This document shows, in pieces, positions 45,001 to 55,380 of a DNA stretch of 64,000 nt. A model generated the notes under the pieces. The model had not been told where the DNA came from. It saw only the letters and a program-made list of their open reading frames with translations, and made no database searches. The DNA comes from Comamonadaceae bacterium OTU4NAUVB1 (GTDB lineage Bacteria; Pseudomonadota; Gammaproteobacteria; Burkholderiales; Burkholderiaceae_C). Every line of letters begins with the position of its first letter. Position 1 is the first letter of the stretch. Position numbers and translations under genes: made by a program. The stretch lies in contig CP099605.1 of assembly GCA_024372625.1 (NCBI GenBank), forward strand, positions 124,001-188,000, read 5' to 3'.

Positions 45001-47523
45001 CTATTCGCGCACGGTGACGGTGGCGTAGCCGGGGCTGGCGGCGATCTCGGCGTCGGTGAAGGGCATGCGCACCCACTGCTTGGCACCGTAGGCCCGGGTG
45101 TAGTCGCCGTAGTGCGCCGAAGCCGGATCGTCCGACAGCGAGAACGTCAGGAAGGTGTGCGCCTGCACCGTGTTCGACGGGAAGCTCACCACCTGCATGT
45201 AGCTGTTGCCCTCGGGCTGACCGTCCAGGTTGTAGCCACCCCGCTCGATCGGGTTATCCGAGCAGGTGACCGTGAAGTAGCCCACCTCGCCGCAGCCGCC
45301 GTACAGGGGAATCCGGGTACCCCGCGTGGCGTAGAGGAGGTCGCCGCGCCGGGCGTCGGGCGAGAACCCGCCGGCCGCCGACCGGGCGACGGCGCCGCCG
45401 AAGGCCTGGCGCAGGGCGTCGCCCGCGTCGGCGCGCAGGTCGCGCGGCGTGTTCAGCGGATCGGCCGGATCGAACGGCACGGCATAGCGCTGCGCGTCGG
45501 TCAGCGGGATGGTCCGCCAGAACTCGTCCCACAGGTGCGATCCGCGCGCCGTGGCGTTGCCGGTGTCGTCCCAGGCGCGCAGGGCGGCGCAGGCCGCCGT
45601 CACGTCCACCGGTCCCACGCCGACGACGGCGATCTGGGGCGTCGCGCACACTTGTGCCAGCGCCTGGGTCTTGAAGCGCTCGGCGCTGAAGACGCGGCCG
45701 TTCAGCACCATCTGGCGCACGATGGCGCTGGTGGCCTGGTTGCCCGGGTAGCCGTCGGTGCCGGCCAGGCGCTGCAGCGCTATCTGGTGGCCCAGGCGCG
45801 TGCGCAGGCTCAGTGACTGGGTGCCTTCGGGGCCGAAGATGGCCGGATAGCCGGTCAGCGGCGCGCGCACGTTGGTCGACCAGTGGCTGTCGTTCATGTT
45901 GCCCACGTAGTCGTCGCGCAGCAGGCTGGGCATGCGCGACGGCCCGATGGCGCCCGGCTGCGCCGAGTCGGCGTCGGTGCGCCAGTCGCAGGCGCCGCGC
46001 GAGCCGTCGAAGAACGGCGCGCCCGGGATCGCCGCCGCCACGGCGCGACCGAAGGCCGTGGTGCAGCCGGCGACCTGTTCGGGCGACACGTTGGGCACCG
46101 CGCCCATGTCGGCGTACCACGCCTGGGCGCTGCCCCGGCCCACGGCCACGGTGTTGACCCAGGGAATGGCCGCCTCCTCGCGCTGGATGGCGATGAACTC
46201 GTCCAGCGACTTCGCCTGGTTCCAGCGCAGCCAGTTGCGGAAGGTGCGGTAGTTCTGCGCGTTGATGTCGCGGATGGCGAAGGCCGTCGTGCCGTTCCAG
46301 GCCAGCGCCGGATTGAGCCCGGCGAGGTCGACCATCGGTCCGTGCTCCGACGCGTAGAGCGTGCGCGTCACGGCGGCCGTGTTGCCGGCCGCGTCGCGCA
46401 CCTGCACCGTGATGGGCCGCGCGGTCATCTTCACGCTGCGGCCGTCGCGCAGGTAGCTGGTCGGGTCGCCCGGCACCAGCTGGAGCTGGAAGAAGCCGAA
46501 GCGCCGCGCGGTAGAGACCGTGTGGCTCCAGGCGACGCTGTCGTTGAAGCCGATCAGCACCACCGGCACGCCCAGGAACGACGCCCCGCTCACGTCGAGT
46601 TCGCCGGGGATGGTGAGCTGCGCCTGGTAGAAGCGGTCCGGTCCCTTCCAGTACCAGTGCGGGTTGCCGAACAGCACGCTGCTGCCCTCGCCCGTGACGG
46701 CGCTGCCGAAGCCGTACATGTTGCTGCCCACCCCGCGCGTGCCGCCGACCTCCAGGCGGGGCGGCACGGTGGCGGCCGCATCGAAGGCGGCGAGCGCGGC
46801 GGCATCGGCGGAGGACTTCGACACCGGGGCGCCGCCGCTGGTGCGCGCCGGCGGCGTGGCCACGGGCGGCGTCGCGTTGGCGATGCCCGCGACGAAGTTG
46901 CTGTAGCCGCCGGCCAGGTTGGCCGCGACCATGCGGCGCCAGATGTCCTGGGGCGCGATGGCCTGCACCCAGTCGGCCGATCGGCAGGCCGCGTGGGCGC
47001 CGTTGCCGGCGCGGGCCTCCGACACGTACCGGTTGTAGCCGGCGGCGAAACCCTCGACCAGCTGGCGCAGCCGCTCGGGCTGGGCCGCCACCATGGCGTC
47101 CACCACCTCGGCGGTGAGCACGTGGCGGTGGAAGAAATCCGAATCGATGTTGCGTGGCCGTGCGATGGTGCTGTCGTAGGCCAGCTGGGCTTCGCCGCCG
47201 AAGTACCGCGAACGCTCGCCCCGGTAGGTCAGGAAGGAGTCCGCCATGGTGCAGAGGTTGTCCTGGGCCTGCGCGTAGCCGTAGCCGTAGCCCGCGCCCG
47301 CCCAGGTGGTCGACCGGATGTGCGGCACGCCCATCTCGGTGCGGCGGATCTCCGCGCTGTAGCGGCTGGCGACCACGCCACCCCCGCTGCCGACGGCCGC
47401 GCCGCCGTTGTTGCCGGCACCGGTGGCGTTGCCGCCGTCGCCGCCACCGCCACCGCAGGCCGCCAGCAGCGCGGCCAGCAGCAAGGAAAGCGGCCGGATG
47501 CCGCGGGATGTCGGATGTCTCAT
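45001..47523 (-). CDS. Penicillin acylase family protein (Ntn-hydrolase lipoprotein)
   Basis: 840 residues from ATG 47523. The signal ends in LLAALLAACGGGGG, a lipobox, followed by a Gly/Asn-rich linker. The alpha-subunit part (YSAEIRRTEMGVPHIRSTTWAG, YAQAQDNLCTMADSFLTYRG) leads to the autocleavage site GVGSN, with the presumed nucleophile Ser267, then GNPHWYW and SWSHTVSTARR typical of acylases. Relatives cleave acyl amides such as acyl-homoserine lactones, aculeacin or penicillin; the substrate here is unknown. The full beta chain is present. It lies 128 bases downstream of the response-regulator gene on the same strand. Confidence 0.9.
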   Translation of the reverse strand: MRHPTSRGIRPLSLLLAALLAACGGGGGDGGNATGAGNNGGAAVGSGGGVVASRYSAEIRRTEMGVPHIRSTTWAGAGYGYGYAQAQDNLCTMADSFLTYRGERSRYFGGEAQLAYDSTIARPRNIDSDFFHRHVLTAEVVDAMVAAQPERLRQLVEGFAAGYNRYVSEARAGNGAHAACRSADWVQAIAPQDIWRRMVAANLAGGYSNFVAGIANATPPVATPPARTSGGAPVSKSSADAAALAAFDAAATVPPRLEVGGTRGVGSNMYGFGSAVTGEGSSVLFGNPHWYWKGPDRFYQAQLTIPGELDVSGASFLGVPVVLIGFNDSVAWSHTVSTARRFGFFQLQLVPGDPTSYLRDGRSVKMTARPITVQVRDAAGNTAAVTRTLYASEHGPMVDLAGLNPALAWNGTTAFAIRDINAQNYRTFRNWLRWNQAKSLDEFIAIQREEAAIPWVNTVAVGRGSAQAWYADMGAVPNVSPEQVAGCTTAFGRAVAAAIPGAPFFDGSRGACDWRTDADSAQPGAIGPSRMPSLLRDDYVGNMNDSHWSTNVRAPLTGYPAIFGPEGTQSLSLRTRLGHQIALQRLAGTDGYPGNQATSAIVRQMVLNGRVFSAERFKTQALAQVCATPQIAVVGVGPVDVTAACAALRAWDDTGNATARGSHLWDEFWRTIPLTDAQRYAVPFDPADPLNTPRDLRADAGDALRQAFGGAVARSAAGGFSPDARRGDLLYATRGTRIPLYGGCGEVGYFTVTCSDNPIERGGYNLDGQPEGNSYMQVVSFPSNTVQAHTFLTFSLSDDPASAHYGDYTRAYGAKQWVRMPFTDAEIAASPGYATVTVRE

Positions 47524-47651
47524 GGTGGTCGTCTCCTGGCGCCCATCGGTTCGGGGCGGGAGGAGCTTAGCCGGCCCGCGCGGCGAAAAGAATCCCCGCC
47601 GGCGCCGATGGCGCACGCCGTGCCGGCGCACGGCGGCGCGAGGACCACGCC

Positions 47652-48278
47652 TCAGAGCCCGCGCAGCAGGTTCGCCAGTTCGACCGCCGAGCGCACTTCC
47701 ATCTTGTCGAACACCCGCGCGCGATGGACTTCCACCGTCCGCACGCTGATGGCGAGCTGGTCGGCGATGAGCTTGTTGGGCAGCCCCTCGACCACCAGGC
47801 GCATCACGTCGCGCTCGCGTTCGGACAACTCGGCGACCTGGCCGCGCAGCCGCTGGCGCTGTTCGCGCAGCCGCAGGGCGCGCAGCGAGGCCCCCAGGGC
47901 GCGCTCGATGCGGTCGACCAGCGCGTTGTCGGAGAACGGTTTCTCGCAGAAGTCGAAGGCGCCGCGCTGGATCGTCTCGACGGCGGTGGGCACGTCGGCG
48001 TGGCCGGTCAGGAAGATCACCGGCATGGTGTCGAGCAGGCCGCGCTGGGCCAGGCGGTCGAACAGCACCAGCCCGCTGGTGCCGGGCATGCGCACGTCCA
48101 GCAGCAGGCAGTGCGGCTCCGAGGGCAGCCGGGTGTGGTCGAGGTGGCTCTCGAAGGCGTCGGCGCTGCCGAAGTGCTCGCTCGCCAGCCGGCGCGAGCG
48201 CAGCAGCCAGGCGAGCGCCTCGCGCACGCTCGCGTCGTCGTCGACGATGAAGACCAGGCCTTCGATGAGGGGTTGCAT
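47652..48278 (-). CDS. FixJ/DctR-type response regulator
   Basis: 208 residues. A receiver domain (LVFIVDDDASVREALAWLL) has the phospho-acceptor Asp61 in LLLDVRMPG and Lys113 in FCEKPF. A LuxR-type helix-turn-helix fills the end (LSERERDVMRLVVEGLPNKL and SVRTVEVHRARVFDKM). It is 20 bases downstream of the sensor kinase gene, making a standard pair. Similar Comamonadaceae pairs are named DctS/DctR and control organic-acid uptake, but no dct gene is adjacent here. Confidence 0.9.
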   Translation of the reverse strand: MQPLIEGLVFIVDDDASVREALAWLLRSRRLASEHFGSADAFESHLDHTRLPSEPHCLLLDVRMPGTSGLVLFDRLAQRGLLDTMPVIFLTGHADVPTAVETIQRGAFDFCEKPFSDNALVDRIERALGASLRALRLREQRQRLRGQVAELSERERDVMRLVVEGLPNKLIADQLAISVRTVEVHRARVFDKMEVRSAVELANLLRGL

Positions 48279-48298
48279 GGGCGGGATCTCTCCGGGAT

Positions 48299-50392
48299 TC
48301 AGACGACCGGCAGTGTGAAGCGGAACACCGTGCCGCGTGGCGCATGGGGCTCGAAGGCGAGCACGCCGCCGTGCTGCTCGACCACCGTGCGGCACAGGCT
48401 CAGCCCCAGCCCCATGCCGTCGGGGCGGGTGGTGAAGAAGGGCGTGAACAGGCGACGGGCGACCTCGTCGGCGATCCCGCTGCCCAGGTCCGCGACCGAG
48501 AAGACGAGCCAGCTGCGCGTCGGACTCGCGCCCGAGCGCGCCACGCGCAGGCGCAGCACGCGCGTCGCGCACTCCGGCGCGTCCATCGCCTGCATGCCGT
48601 TGCGCGCCAGGTTCAGGAGCACCTGCTCGACCAGCGTGCGATCGCACAGCACGTTGGGCAGCGCGTCCTCCAGCGCGATCTCGACGCGCACGCCGAGCTT
48701 GCGTGCCTGCAGGTGCACCAGCGGCAGCACGGCGTCGAGCAGCGTCTGCGGCGCCACCGGCTCGCGCGTGCGGTCGCGCCGGCGCACGAAATCGTGGACG
48801 CTGCGGATGACCTGGCCGGCGCGGTCGGCCTGCTCGGCGATGCGGCGCACCGCCATCGCGACGTCGGCGCGGTCGACCTCGGGCAACGGCGCGCCGGGCG
48901 GCCGCGCCGCGTCCCCGAGCAGGTTGAGCGAGCCGGTCGCGTAGCTGGCGATGGCGGCCAGGGGCTGGGTCAGCTCGTGGCTCAGCAGCGAGGCCATCTC
49001 GCCGACGGTCGCCAGCCGCGCGCTGGCCTGCAGCCGCTCCTGGCTGGCGCGCGAGAGTTCCTCGATGCGGCGCTGTTCGCCGATGTCCACGACCGCGCTC
49101 ATCCAGCCGGTCTGCTCGCCCTGGGCGTTGATCAGAGGCGCCTCGAAGACCAGCACCGGGAAGCGCGAACCGTCCTTGCGCATGAAGACCGATTCGAAGC
49201 CCTCGCGCGGCGGCGTGCCGCCCGACAGGCGGACGTTCTGGCGCTTCCTGTACTCGTGCGCCAGCTCGGTGGGCCAGTAGGGCGATTCGTCGGCTCCGGC
49301 GGCCATGATCTCGGTGGCGCTGAAGCCCACCATCTCGCAGAAGGCCGGATTGACGTAGGTGGTGCGGCCCCGCGTGTCGCGCGCGCGCATGCCGGTGATG
49401 ACCGAGTCCTCCATCGCCTTGCGGAAGGCCAGCGCGTCGGCCAGCTCGTGCTCGGCGCGCAGCCGGCGGCGCGTGTCGCTCGCCAGCAGCGCCAGCACCG
49501 ACACCAGCGCGATCGAGATCGCCGTGACCAGCCCGGTCAGCAGGTTGGGGAACACGTCGGGCGCGGCGCGCCAGCCGTCCACGCGCAGTGCGAGCGAGAT
49601 GCCGGGCAGGTCGATCTGCTGGCGCGCGGTGAACACGCGGCTGCCGCTGCGTCGCGCGGTGCCGACCGAGGCGAGCCGCGTGCCGTCGGGCTCGGTGAGC
49701 GACACCTCCTGGCCGCGCCGCAGGGTCGGCGCGACCAGCTCGATGAGCACGTCGCGCAGCGCGTAGATCGCCACCAGGTGGCCACCCCCGTCCACCGGCA
49801 CGCACACCGCCATCACCTCCAGGCCGCTGGTGCCCGGCAGGGGCGCGTAGACGCTGGGCGAATAGGCCGCCGCGCCGAGCCGTCCGGCGGCGCCGCAGGC
49901 CGCGCGCGCGACCTCCTCGAGCGCGGCGTCGGCACCGGCCGGGACGCCCTCGGGGCCGTCGGCGCGCCGGATGCGGTAGGGCGTGTCGGTCGACGCCGCC
50001 CGCCCGAAGGCGTCGTCGCGCCACTCGAGGCGCAGCCACTCGCGGTGGCCGCGCATCAGCGCGGCGGATTCGGCCGGCCAGCGCCCGAGGTCCAGGCCGT
50101 TGGCCTGCAGCGCGCGCAGCCCGAGCACGTTGCGCTGCAGCCCGGTGCGCAGGTCGGCGACGGCGTCGGCGGTGTCGCGGTCGAGGATCTCCTGCACCTG
50201 CTCGGCCTCGTGGCGCCCGGCCAGCCAGACCACCGTGGCCAGCAGCACCAGCACCAGCATCGCCAGCAGCACCCACAGGAACCAGCGCTGCCACACCGCG
50301 CGCAGGCTCAGGAAGGCCTGGCCGCCGATGCGCATCGCCAGCCGGGTGGCGAGGTTCTCGCGCGCCGGCGCGGCGGTGTCGATCGGACTCAC
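48299..50392 (-). CDS. PAS-containing membrane sensor histidine kinase (DctS-like)
   Basis: 697 residues from GTG 50392; ATG 50335 is an alternative 19 codons in. Two membrane helices (about 38-58 and 285-305) enclose a large extracytoplasmic sensor region. A PAS domain follows (about 328-440, ending MSAVVDIGEQRRIEEL), then the HisKA box with His472 in SLLSHELTQPLAA and the ATPase domain (NLARNGMQAMD, DLGSGIADEV, GMGLGLSLCRTVVEQHGG). It should phosphorylate the regulator at 47652-48278. The periplasmic domain suggests a small external ligand, not identifiable from sequence. It is 16 bases after the nitrilase gene, so the pair may share the yhdP transcript. Confidence 0.9.
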   Translation of the reverse strand: MSPIDTAAPARENLATRLAMRIGGQAFLSLRAVWQRWFLWVLLAMLVLVLLATVVWLAGRHEAEQVQEILDRDTADAVADLRTGLQRNVLGLRALQANGLDLGRWPAESAALMRGHREWLRLEWRDDAFGRAASTDTPYRIRRADGPEGVPAGADAALEEVARAACGAAGRLGAAAYSPSVYAPLPGTSGLEVMAVCVPVDGGGHLVAIYALRDVLIELVAPTLRRGQEVSLTEPDGTRLASVGTARRSGSRVFTARQQIDLPGISLALRVDGWRAAPDVFPNLLTGLVTAISIALVSVLALLASDTRRRLRAEHELADALAFRKAMEDSVITGMRARDTRGRTTYVNPAFCEMVGFSATEIMAAGADESPYWPTELAHEYRKRQNVRLSGGTPPREGFESVFMRKDGSRFPVLVFEAPLINAQGEQTGWMSAVVDIGEQRRIEELSRASQERLQASARLATVGEMASLLSHELTQPLAAIASYATGSLNLLGDAARPPGAPLPEVDRADVAMAVRRIAEQADRAGQVIRSVHDFVRRRDRTREPVAPQTLLDAVLPLVHLQARKLGVRVEIALEDALPNVLCDRTLVEQVLLNLARNGMQAMDAPECATRVLRLRVARSGASPTRSWLVFSVADLGSGIADEVARRLFTPFFTTRPDGMGLGLSLCRTVVEQHGGVLAFEPHAPRGTVFRFTLPVV

Positions 50393-50408
50393 GCGCGGAT
50401 CGCCGGGC

Positions 50409-51224
50409 TCACAGCACGGCGTGCGAGAGCGCCGGCAACTGGGTGCGGGCGGCGACGGTCTGCCGCGCGTCGAGGTCGAACAGCACCACGCCCGCGCCAC
50501 TCGCGCGCTGGGCGACGATGCGGCCCCACGGATCGACGACCAGCGACTGGCCCCAGGTCTCGCGGCCGTTCTCGTGCGTGCCGCCCTGCGCCGGCGCGGC
50601 GACCCAGGCCAGGTTCTCGATGGCGCGGGCGCGCAGCAGCACTTCCCAGTGAGCCGCGCCCGTGGTGCGCGTAAACGCGCTGGGCACCAGCAGCAGTTCG
50701 GCGCCGCGCCGGGCCAGCTCGCGGTAGAGCTCGGGAAAGCGCAGGTCGTAGCACACCGACAGCCCGATGCGCCAGCGATGGCCGTCGCGCGAGGGCAGCT
50801 CGAACAGCACCGGTTCACCGCCCGGCGCCACCACGCGGCGCTCGTCGTGGCGCTCGGCGCCGTTGTCGAAATAGAACAGGTGGATCTTGTCGTAGCGCGC
50901 CACGCATTCGCCCGTGGCGGCGTAGACCATCGAGGTGTTGAAGACGTGGTCGGCGTCCTCGGTCGCCAGCGGCAGCGTGCCCCCGACGATCCACAGGCCG
51001 AGCTCGCGCGCCGCCGCGGCCAGGAACGCCTGCACCACGCCTTCGCCGGGCCGCTCGCGCAGCGCGAGCTTGTCGGTGTCGCGCGCGCCCATGATGCAGA
51101 AATACTCCGGCAGCACGGCGAGCTCGGCGCCCGCGGCGGCGGCTTCGGCCAGCAGGGCGCGCGCGTGCGCGAGGTTGGCGTCGCGGTCCGTGCCCGAGAC
51201 CATCTGGATGGCGGCGACTTTCAT
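50409..51224 (-). CDS. Carbon-nitrogen hydrolase (nitrilase family, Nit2-like amidase)
   Basis: 271 residues from ATG 51224, overlapping the yhdP stop (ATGA). The Glu-Lys-Cys triad is clear: Glu40 in AVLPEYF, Lys113 in RYDKIHLF and Cys158 in LSVCYDLRFPELYR. This sequence type matches the Nit1/Nit2 branch: omega-amidase on 2-oxoglutaramate, or the repair amidase for deaminated glutathione. The latter is plausible because the enzyme is a common neighbour of yhdP in betaproteobacteria. It is cytoplasmic. It is not a true nitrilase by motif. Confidence 0.9.
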   Translation of the reverse strand: MKVAAIQMVSGTDRDANLAHARALLAEAAAAGAELAVLPEYFCIMGARDTDKLALRERPGEGVVQAFLAAAARELGLWIVGGTLPLATEDADHVFNTSMVYAATGECVARYDKIHLFYFDNGAERHDERRVVAPGGEPVLFELPSRDGHRWRIGLSVCYDLRFPELYRELARRGAELLLVPSAFTRTTGAAHWEVLLRARAIENLAWVAAPAQGGTHENGRETWGQSLVVDPWGRIVAQRASGAGVVLFDLDARQTVAARTQLPALSHAVL

Positions 51225-54200
51225 GGCGATCTCTCCTTGGACGGTTCGCCGGCCGAGACGGCGCGGCGCGGGACGCGGGTGATTTTCGGGTCGGCCCAGG
51301 TGCCTTCGATCTGGAACTCCTGCGTGGCCGCGGCCGACAGCGGCCGGCTCAGCAGCCACTGCGCGATGAAGGTGCCCAGGCCGACGACCGGGTTGATGGC
51401 GGTGGCCACCAGGGCGGCCGTGCCGGCGGTGATCTCGGGCACCACCACCACGCGCAGGTCCTGCGTCTCGCGCACCAGGTCGGCCGAGCCGTCCATCAGC
51501 ACGGCGGCGTTGACGCCCTTCATCTGCAGGTTGTTGGTGGTGGCGCGACCCTGCGCGATGCGGGCGTCGCCACGCACGATGTCGAAGGCGAAACCTTCGC
51601 TGAAGACGTCGCGGAAGTCCAGCACCAGCCGGCGCGGCAGCGCCTGCAGGTTGAGCACGCCCAGCAGCTTGGCCAGGCCCGGGTCGGCCTTGAGGAACTG
51701 GCCGCTGGCAACCTCGATGTGCAGCTGGCCGCCCAGGCTGGCCGCGTCGAGCGACAGCGGCGAGCCGCGCCAGTCGACCTCGCCGGAGAGCGAGCCCTGT
51801 CCGCGCCGGATCACGTCGGGCATGCCGAAGCGCGCGAGCAGGGCGCCGGCGTCGGCCATCTCCAGATGGAAGGTCATGGCGGTGCGGCGCCGGTCGCCGG
51901 CGGCCGTCGGGGTGCCGTCGGCCGCCGCCCAGGACCCCTGCGCGGTGAAGCTCGCCTCCGGCATCGTGAAGGCGAGCCGGTTGAGCCGCCATTCGCGTCG
52001 CGCGCCGCCACGGTTGACGGCGTCGATCTCGGCGCGCCCCAGGTGCCGGCCGAGGAGTTCGAGGTCGTCGATCACGATGTCCAGCGCCGGCAGCGTGCCG
52101 GGCTGCTCGTCGAGCAGCGATTCCACGTCCTGCGCGGTCTCGCCCGGCGCGATCCTCAGGCGCGCGAGGCGGGCATGGACGCGCCCGGCCTGCGCGGCGT
52201 TGTATTCGACATAGCCGCTCAGCTCGGTGGCGTCGACGTTGGCGCGCCAGAGCGAACCCTCGCGCGAACCGCCCAGCACCACGTCGTGCAGCGTGCGCCC
52301 GCCGCCGATGGCCAGCGCCTGCGTCCGCACGGCCACGCGGGTGGGCAGGTAGCCCTGGACGTCGGCATCGGCGGCGGATGCGACCGGGGTGCCCGCCGCG
52401 CCAGTGCCGCCCGGGCCCGGCGGTGCCGACGCGGCCTCGTCGACGAGCGACTGCCAGGCCGCGACGCTGAACGCGGGCAGTGCCAGGTCGAACTGCACGC
52501 CGTCCTCGGGCAGGGCCGCGCCGGCGCCATCCGGCGCGACGACGTCCGGGCCGACGGCCAGCGCGCCGCGCAGCACGCGCGTGCGCTCGCCCGACACGTC
52601 GCGCACGTAGCGCGCCGAGGCGACGTCGCCGAGTCGCGCCGACAGGGCGTCGTGGACGCGGGGCAGGCCGTCCACGGTGTCGCGCAGCACCACCTTCTGC
52701 TCGACGCGCAGCGCCAGCGCGGTGCCGGCCACCTTGGCGAGCGGGGCGGGCAGGTCCAGCGCGAGGCCCTGCAGGCTGCTCGCAAAGGTGAATTCGGGCG
52801 CGCCGCCGCGCAGCGCGAAGGTGGCGTCGTAGCGCATCGCGCCGCTGGCGTGCCGCGCCACGGCGGCCAGCGGCGGCACCTCGCGCAGGGCCCGCAGGCC
52901 CTCGGCGGTGGCGCCGCCCTGGGCGGCGAATTCCAGTTCGGCGCCCGCCGTGCCGCCGTAGCGGCCACGGCCCTCGATGCGCGCCTCGCCACCGGCCAGG
53001 CGCGCCTGCACGCCGGCGAGCGTGAAGCCGGTCTCGGTGAAAGTCAGGGTGCCGCGCGCCTGGACGAGGGACGGCGCCTGCGGCAGCAGCTGCAGGTCGT
53101 TGCCGCCCAGCGTGACGCCGGCGCGCACCCGCGCCTGGTCCATGGTTTCCAGCGGCAACTCGATGCACAGGGCGTAGTCGGCCGCGCCGGTCGCGCGCAT
53201 GCGCCCGATCGCGCCGGCGGCACCGCCCAGCAGCGGGGCGCCGACCTTCAGCAGTTCGTCGAGCGGCCCCCGGGCCAGCGCGTCGATCTCCAGCACCGGC
53301 GCGTGGTGCGCCATGTCGGCGATGCGCACGTCCGCCTTCGTCACCTCGATGCCCGGCGCGCCCGCGAGGCGCCCGCGCGCGTCGCGCACCTGCAGGCCGG
53401 CGCGCTCGAAGATCAGCTCGCCCGACACGCCGGTCAGCCCCGGCCAGGGCGCCGCCTTGCCCGCGGCGACGCTCGAGGGCATCACGTAGGCGTAGTCGAC
53501 GTCCCGCACGCGCGCCGCGATGCGGAACTCGCCCTGACGGGCACGGGCGATGTCGGCCGGCGTCGCCGTGCGCGCCTCGGCGGCATGCACGCCGGAGAAC
53601 GGCACGTCGTGCAGGTCGCCCTTGACGCGGAAGTCGACGCCCGTGGCCACGCCGCGCGTCACCGTCTCGCGCACGTAGTCGCGCGTGTGCCTGGGAATCG
53701 ACAGCGGCAGGTAGCGCGCGACGCGCGTGCCGTCGGCGCGCGTGAGCCGTCCCTGCAGGTCGAGCACGCCCGGAAAACGCGAGCGGCTGCCCGAGACCGC
53801 CGGGTCGGCGGTGCGCCAGTTCGCCTGCGCCTCGCCGGCGGCGTCTGCATTGGCCAGGCGCAGCTTCGCGACCTGCAGCTGCGCCCGCGCGCCGTCGAGC
53901 TTCCACTGCAGCTGCGCCGAGAGCGTGTCCAGCGGGATCAGCGACTCCTCGAAGATGCCGGGAAAGTCGAGCGCGCCCTGCGCGATGTCGATCGAGGCGT
54001 TGCCGCCCTGGTGGGTGGCGTCGAAGTCGACGGTGGCGCCGCGCAGGCCGGGCGTCCGGGTGGCGGGCTGCGCGTCCAGGCCCAGGCCGCTGACCCGCCC
54101 GCGCGCCTGGTAGCGCAGCGGATCGGCCAGCGGTCCCTGCCAGTTCGCGTCGATGGCCTCGACCACGCCGCGCGGCGCGTAGGCGGCGATGGCGCGGTGC

Positions 54201-55357
54201 GTCGCCTCGCCCAGCGGCAGGCGGCCGGCGACCAGCGCCAGCGCGCCCAGGTCGAGCCGGTCGGCCTTGAAGGCACCGCGCTCCGGGCGACGCTCCCGCC
54301 CGGGCGTGTGGCGAAACGACAGGTTGCCCCCCGGCCAGCGCAGGCCGTCGGCGTCCGCGAACTGCAGCCGCTGCGTCGACACCTCCAGCGTGCCGTCGTC
54401 GTCGCGGCGTCCGGCCAGGCGGCCGGTCACGTCGCGCAGCACAAGCGGCGCCAGGCCGTCGCCGAGCGAGGCGTCGATGCGCTCGAGCGCCAGGTCGGCG
54501 GCGCCGCCCGTGGCCCGCCCCGCGCGCACGTCGACCCAGGCGCGCAGCGCCCCGCGGCCCTCGCGGATGCGCGCGTCGAGCGCGACGTAGCGGCCCAGGC
54601 GCCGCACGTCGATGCGGGGCAGCTCGGCGTAGAGCTCGCCGTTCCAGGTCTGCCAGTGGCCGCTGCGCACCGACAGCAGCGGCTGGCGGAAGCGGCCGCG
54701 CAGGGTGAAACGCTCGCCCCAGCCCTCGGGCGGCGTGGCATCCAGGCGCAGCGTGTGTCGCAGGCCGCCGTTGCGCGCGGCGAAGCGCACGTCAGTCAGC
54801 AGCAGCGGCTCGGCGCCGCGGCGCTCGTCGGTCCAGCGCACCGTGCCGCCCTCGACGACGACCTCGCGCTGGGCGAAGAACCAGTCGGCCGCGCGGCCCT
54901 CGCCACTGGTGTCGGTGGTCACCACGTCGAGGCCTGCCACGTGCAGTCGGCCCTGCGCGTCCAGGCGCACGTCGAGCTGCGGGCGCTCCAGGTAGAGCTG
55001 CTCCAGGCTGAGGCGCCAGAGCGAGCGCGGCGAGACGCTGGCCACCACGCGCGCGAGCCGCAACGCCTCGCGCCCCTGCGCGTCCTGCAGGGTCACGCCG
55101 CCGAGTTCGATGCTGGGGAACAGGCCGTCCGAGCGCGCCGTGACGGTGGCGATGCGCACCGTTACCCCGATGGCGCGTGTGGCCTGGGTTTCCAGCAGGC
55201 CTCTGACCTCGCCGATTCGCGGCACAATCCAGCCGTGTAGGACAACGACCGACAGCGCAAACAGCAACCACGCGGCGATCAGCAGACCCAGCAGCCAGCG
55301 CGCCGTGGCGGTGGTGAACCTGAGCAGCCGTGAAGGAGAGGATGCCGGGTCGTTCAT
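51221..55357 (-). CDS. yhdP: YhdP family AsmA-like protein (lipid transport across the envelope)
   Basis: 1378 residues, starting at ATG 55357. One N-terminal membrane helix (WLLGLLIAAWLLFALSVVVL) anchors a very long beta-rich periplasmic part, as in E. coli YhdP (1266). The C-terminal end has the conserved DUF3971/AsmA-like finish (GEVDWRGSPLSLDAASLGGQ, KADPGLAKLLGVLNLQALPR, VGLGTFIAQWLLSRPL). YhdP, TamB and YdbH together move phospholipids to the outer membrane. It is divergent from glnE with only 23 bases between starts. The gene after it begins within its stop codon. Confidence 0.93.
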   Translation of the reverse strand: MNDPASSPSRLLRFTTATARWLLGLLIAAWLLFALSVVVLHGWIVPRIGEVRGLLETQATRAIGVTVRIATVTARSDGLFPSIELGGVTLQDAQGREALRLARVVASVSPRSLWRLSLEQLYLERPQLDVRLDAQGRLHVAGLDVVTTDTSGEGRAADWFFAQREVVVEGGTVRWTDERRGAEPLLLTDVRFAARNGGLRHTLRLDATPPEGWGERFTLRGRFRQPLLSVRSGHWQTWNGELYAELPRIDVRRLGRYVALDARIREGRGALRAWVDVRAGRATGGAADLALERIDASLGDGLAPLVLRDVTGRLAGRRDDDGTLEVSTQRLQFADADGLRWPGGNLSFRHTPGRERRPERGAFKADRLDLGALALVAGRLPLGEATHRAIAAYAPRGVVEAIDANWQGPLADPLRYQARGRVSGLGLDAQPATRTPGLRGATVDFDATHQGGNASIDIAQGALDFPGIFEESLIPLDTLSAQLQWKLDGARAQLQVAKLRLANADAAGEAQANWRTADPAVSGSRSRFPGVLDLQGRLTRADGTRVARYLPLSIPRHTRDYVRETVTRGVATGVDFRVKGDLHDVPFSGVHAAEARTATPADIARARQGEFRIAARVRDVDYAYVMPSSVAAGKAAPWPGLTGVSGELIFERAGLQVRDARGRLAGAPGIEVTKADVRIADMAHHAPVLEIDALARGPLDELLKVGAPLLGGAAGAIGRMRATGAADYALCIELPLETMDQARVRAGVTLGGNDLQLLPQAPSLVQARGTLTFTETGFTLAGVQARLAGGEARIEGRGRYGGTAGAELEFAAQGGATAEGLRALREVPPLAAVARHASGAMRYDATFALRGGAPEFTFASSLQGLALDLPAPLAKVAGTALALRVEQKVVLRDTVDGLPRVHDALSARLGDVASARYVRDVSGERTRVLRGALAVGPDVVAPDGAGAALPEDGVQFDLALPAFSVAAWQSLVDEAASAPPGPGGTGAAGTPVASAADADVQGYLPTRVAVRTQALAIGGGRTLHDVVLGGSREGSLWRANVDATELSGYVEYNAAQAGRVHARLARLRIAPGETAQDVESLLDEQPGTLPALDIVIDDLELLGRHLGRAEIDAVNRGGARREWRLNRLAFTMPEASFTAQGSWAAADGTPTAAGDRRRTAMTFHLEMADAGALLARFGMPDVIRRGQGSLSGEVDWRGSPLSLDAASLGGQLHIEVASGQFLKADPGLAKLLGVLNLQALPRRLVLDFRDVFSEGFAFDIVRGDARIAQGRATTNNLQMKGVNAAVLMDGSADLVRETQDLRVVVVPEITAGTAALVATAINPVVGLGTFIAQWLLSRPLSAAATQEFQIEGTWADPKITRVPRRAVSAGEPSKERSP

Positions 55358-55380
55358 TGAGGATCGCTGTGCCAGGAATT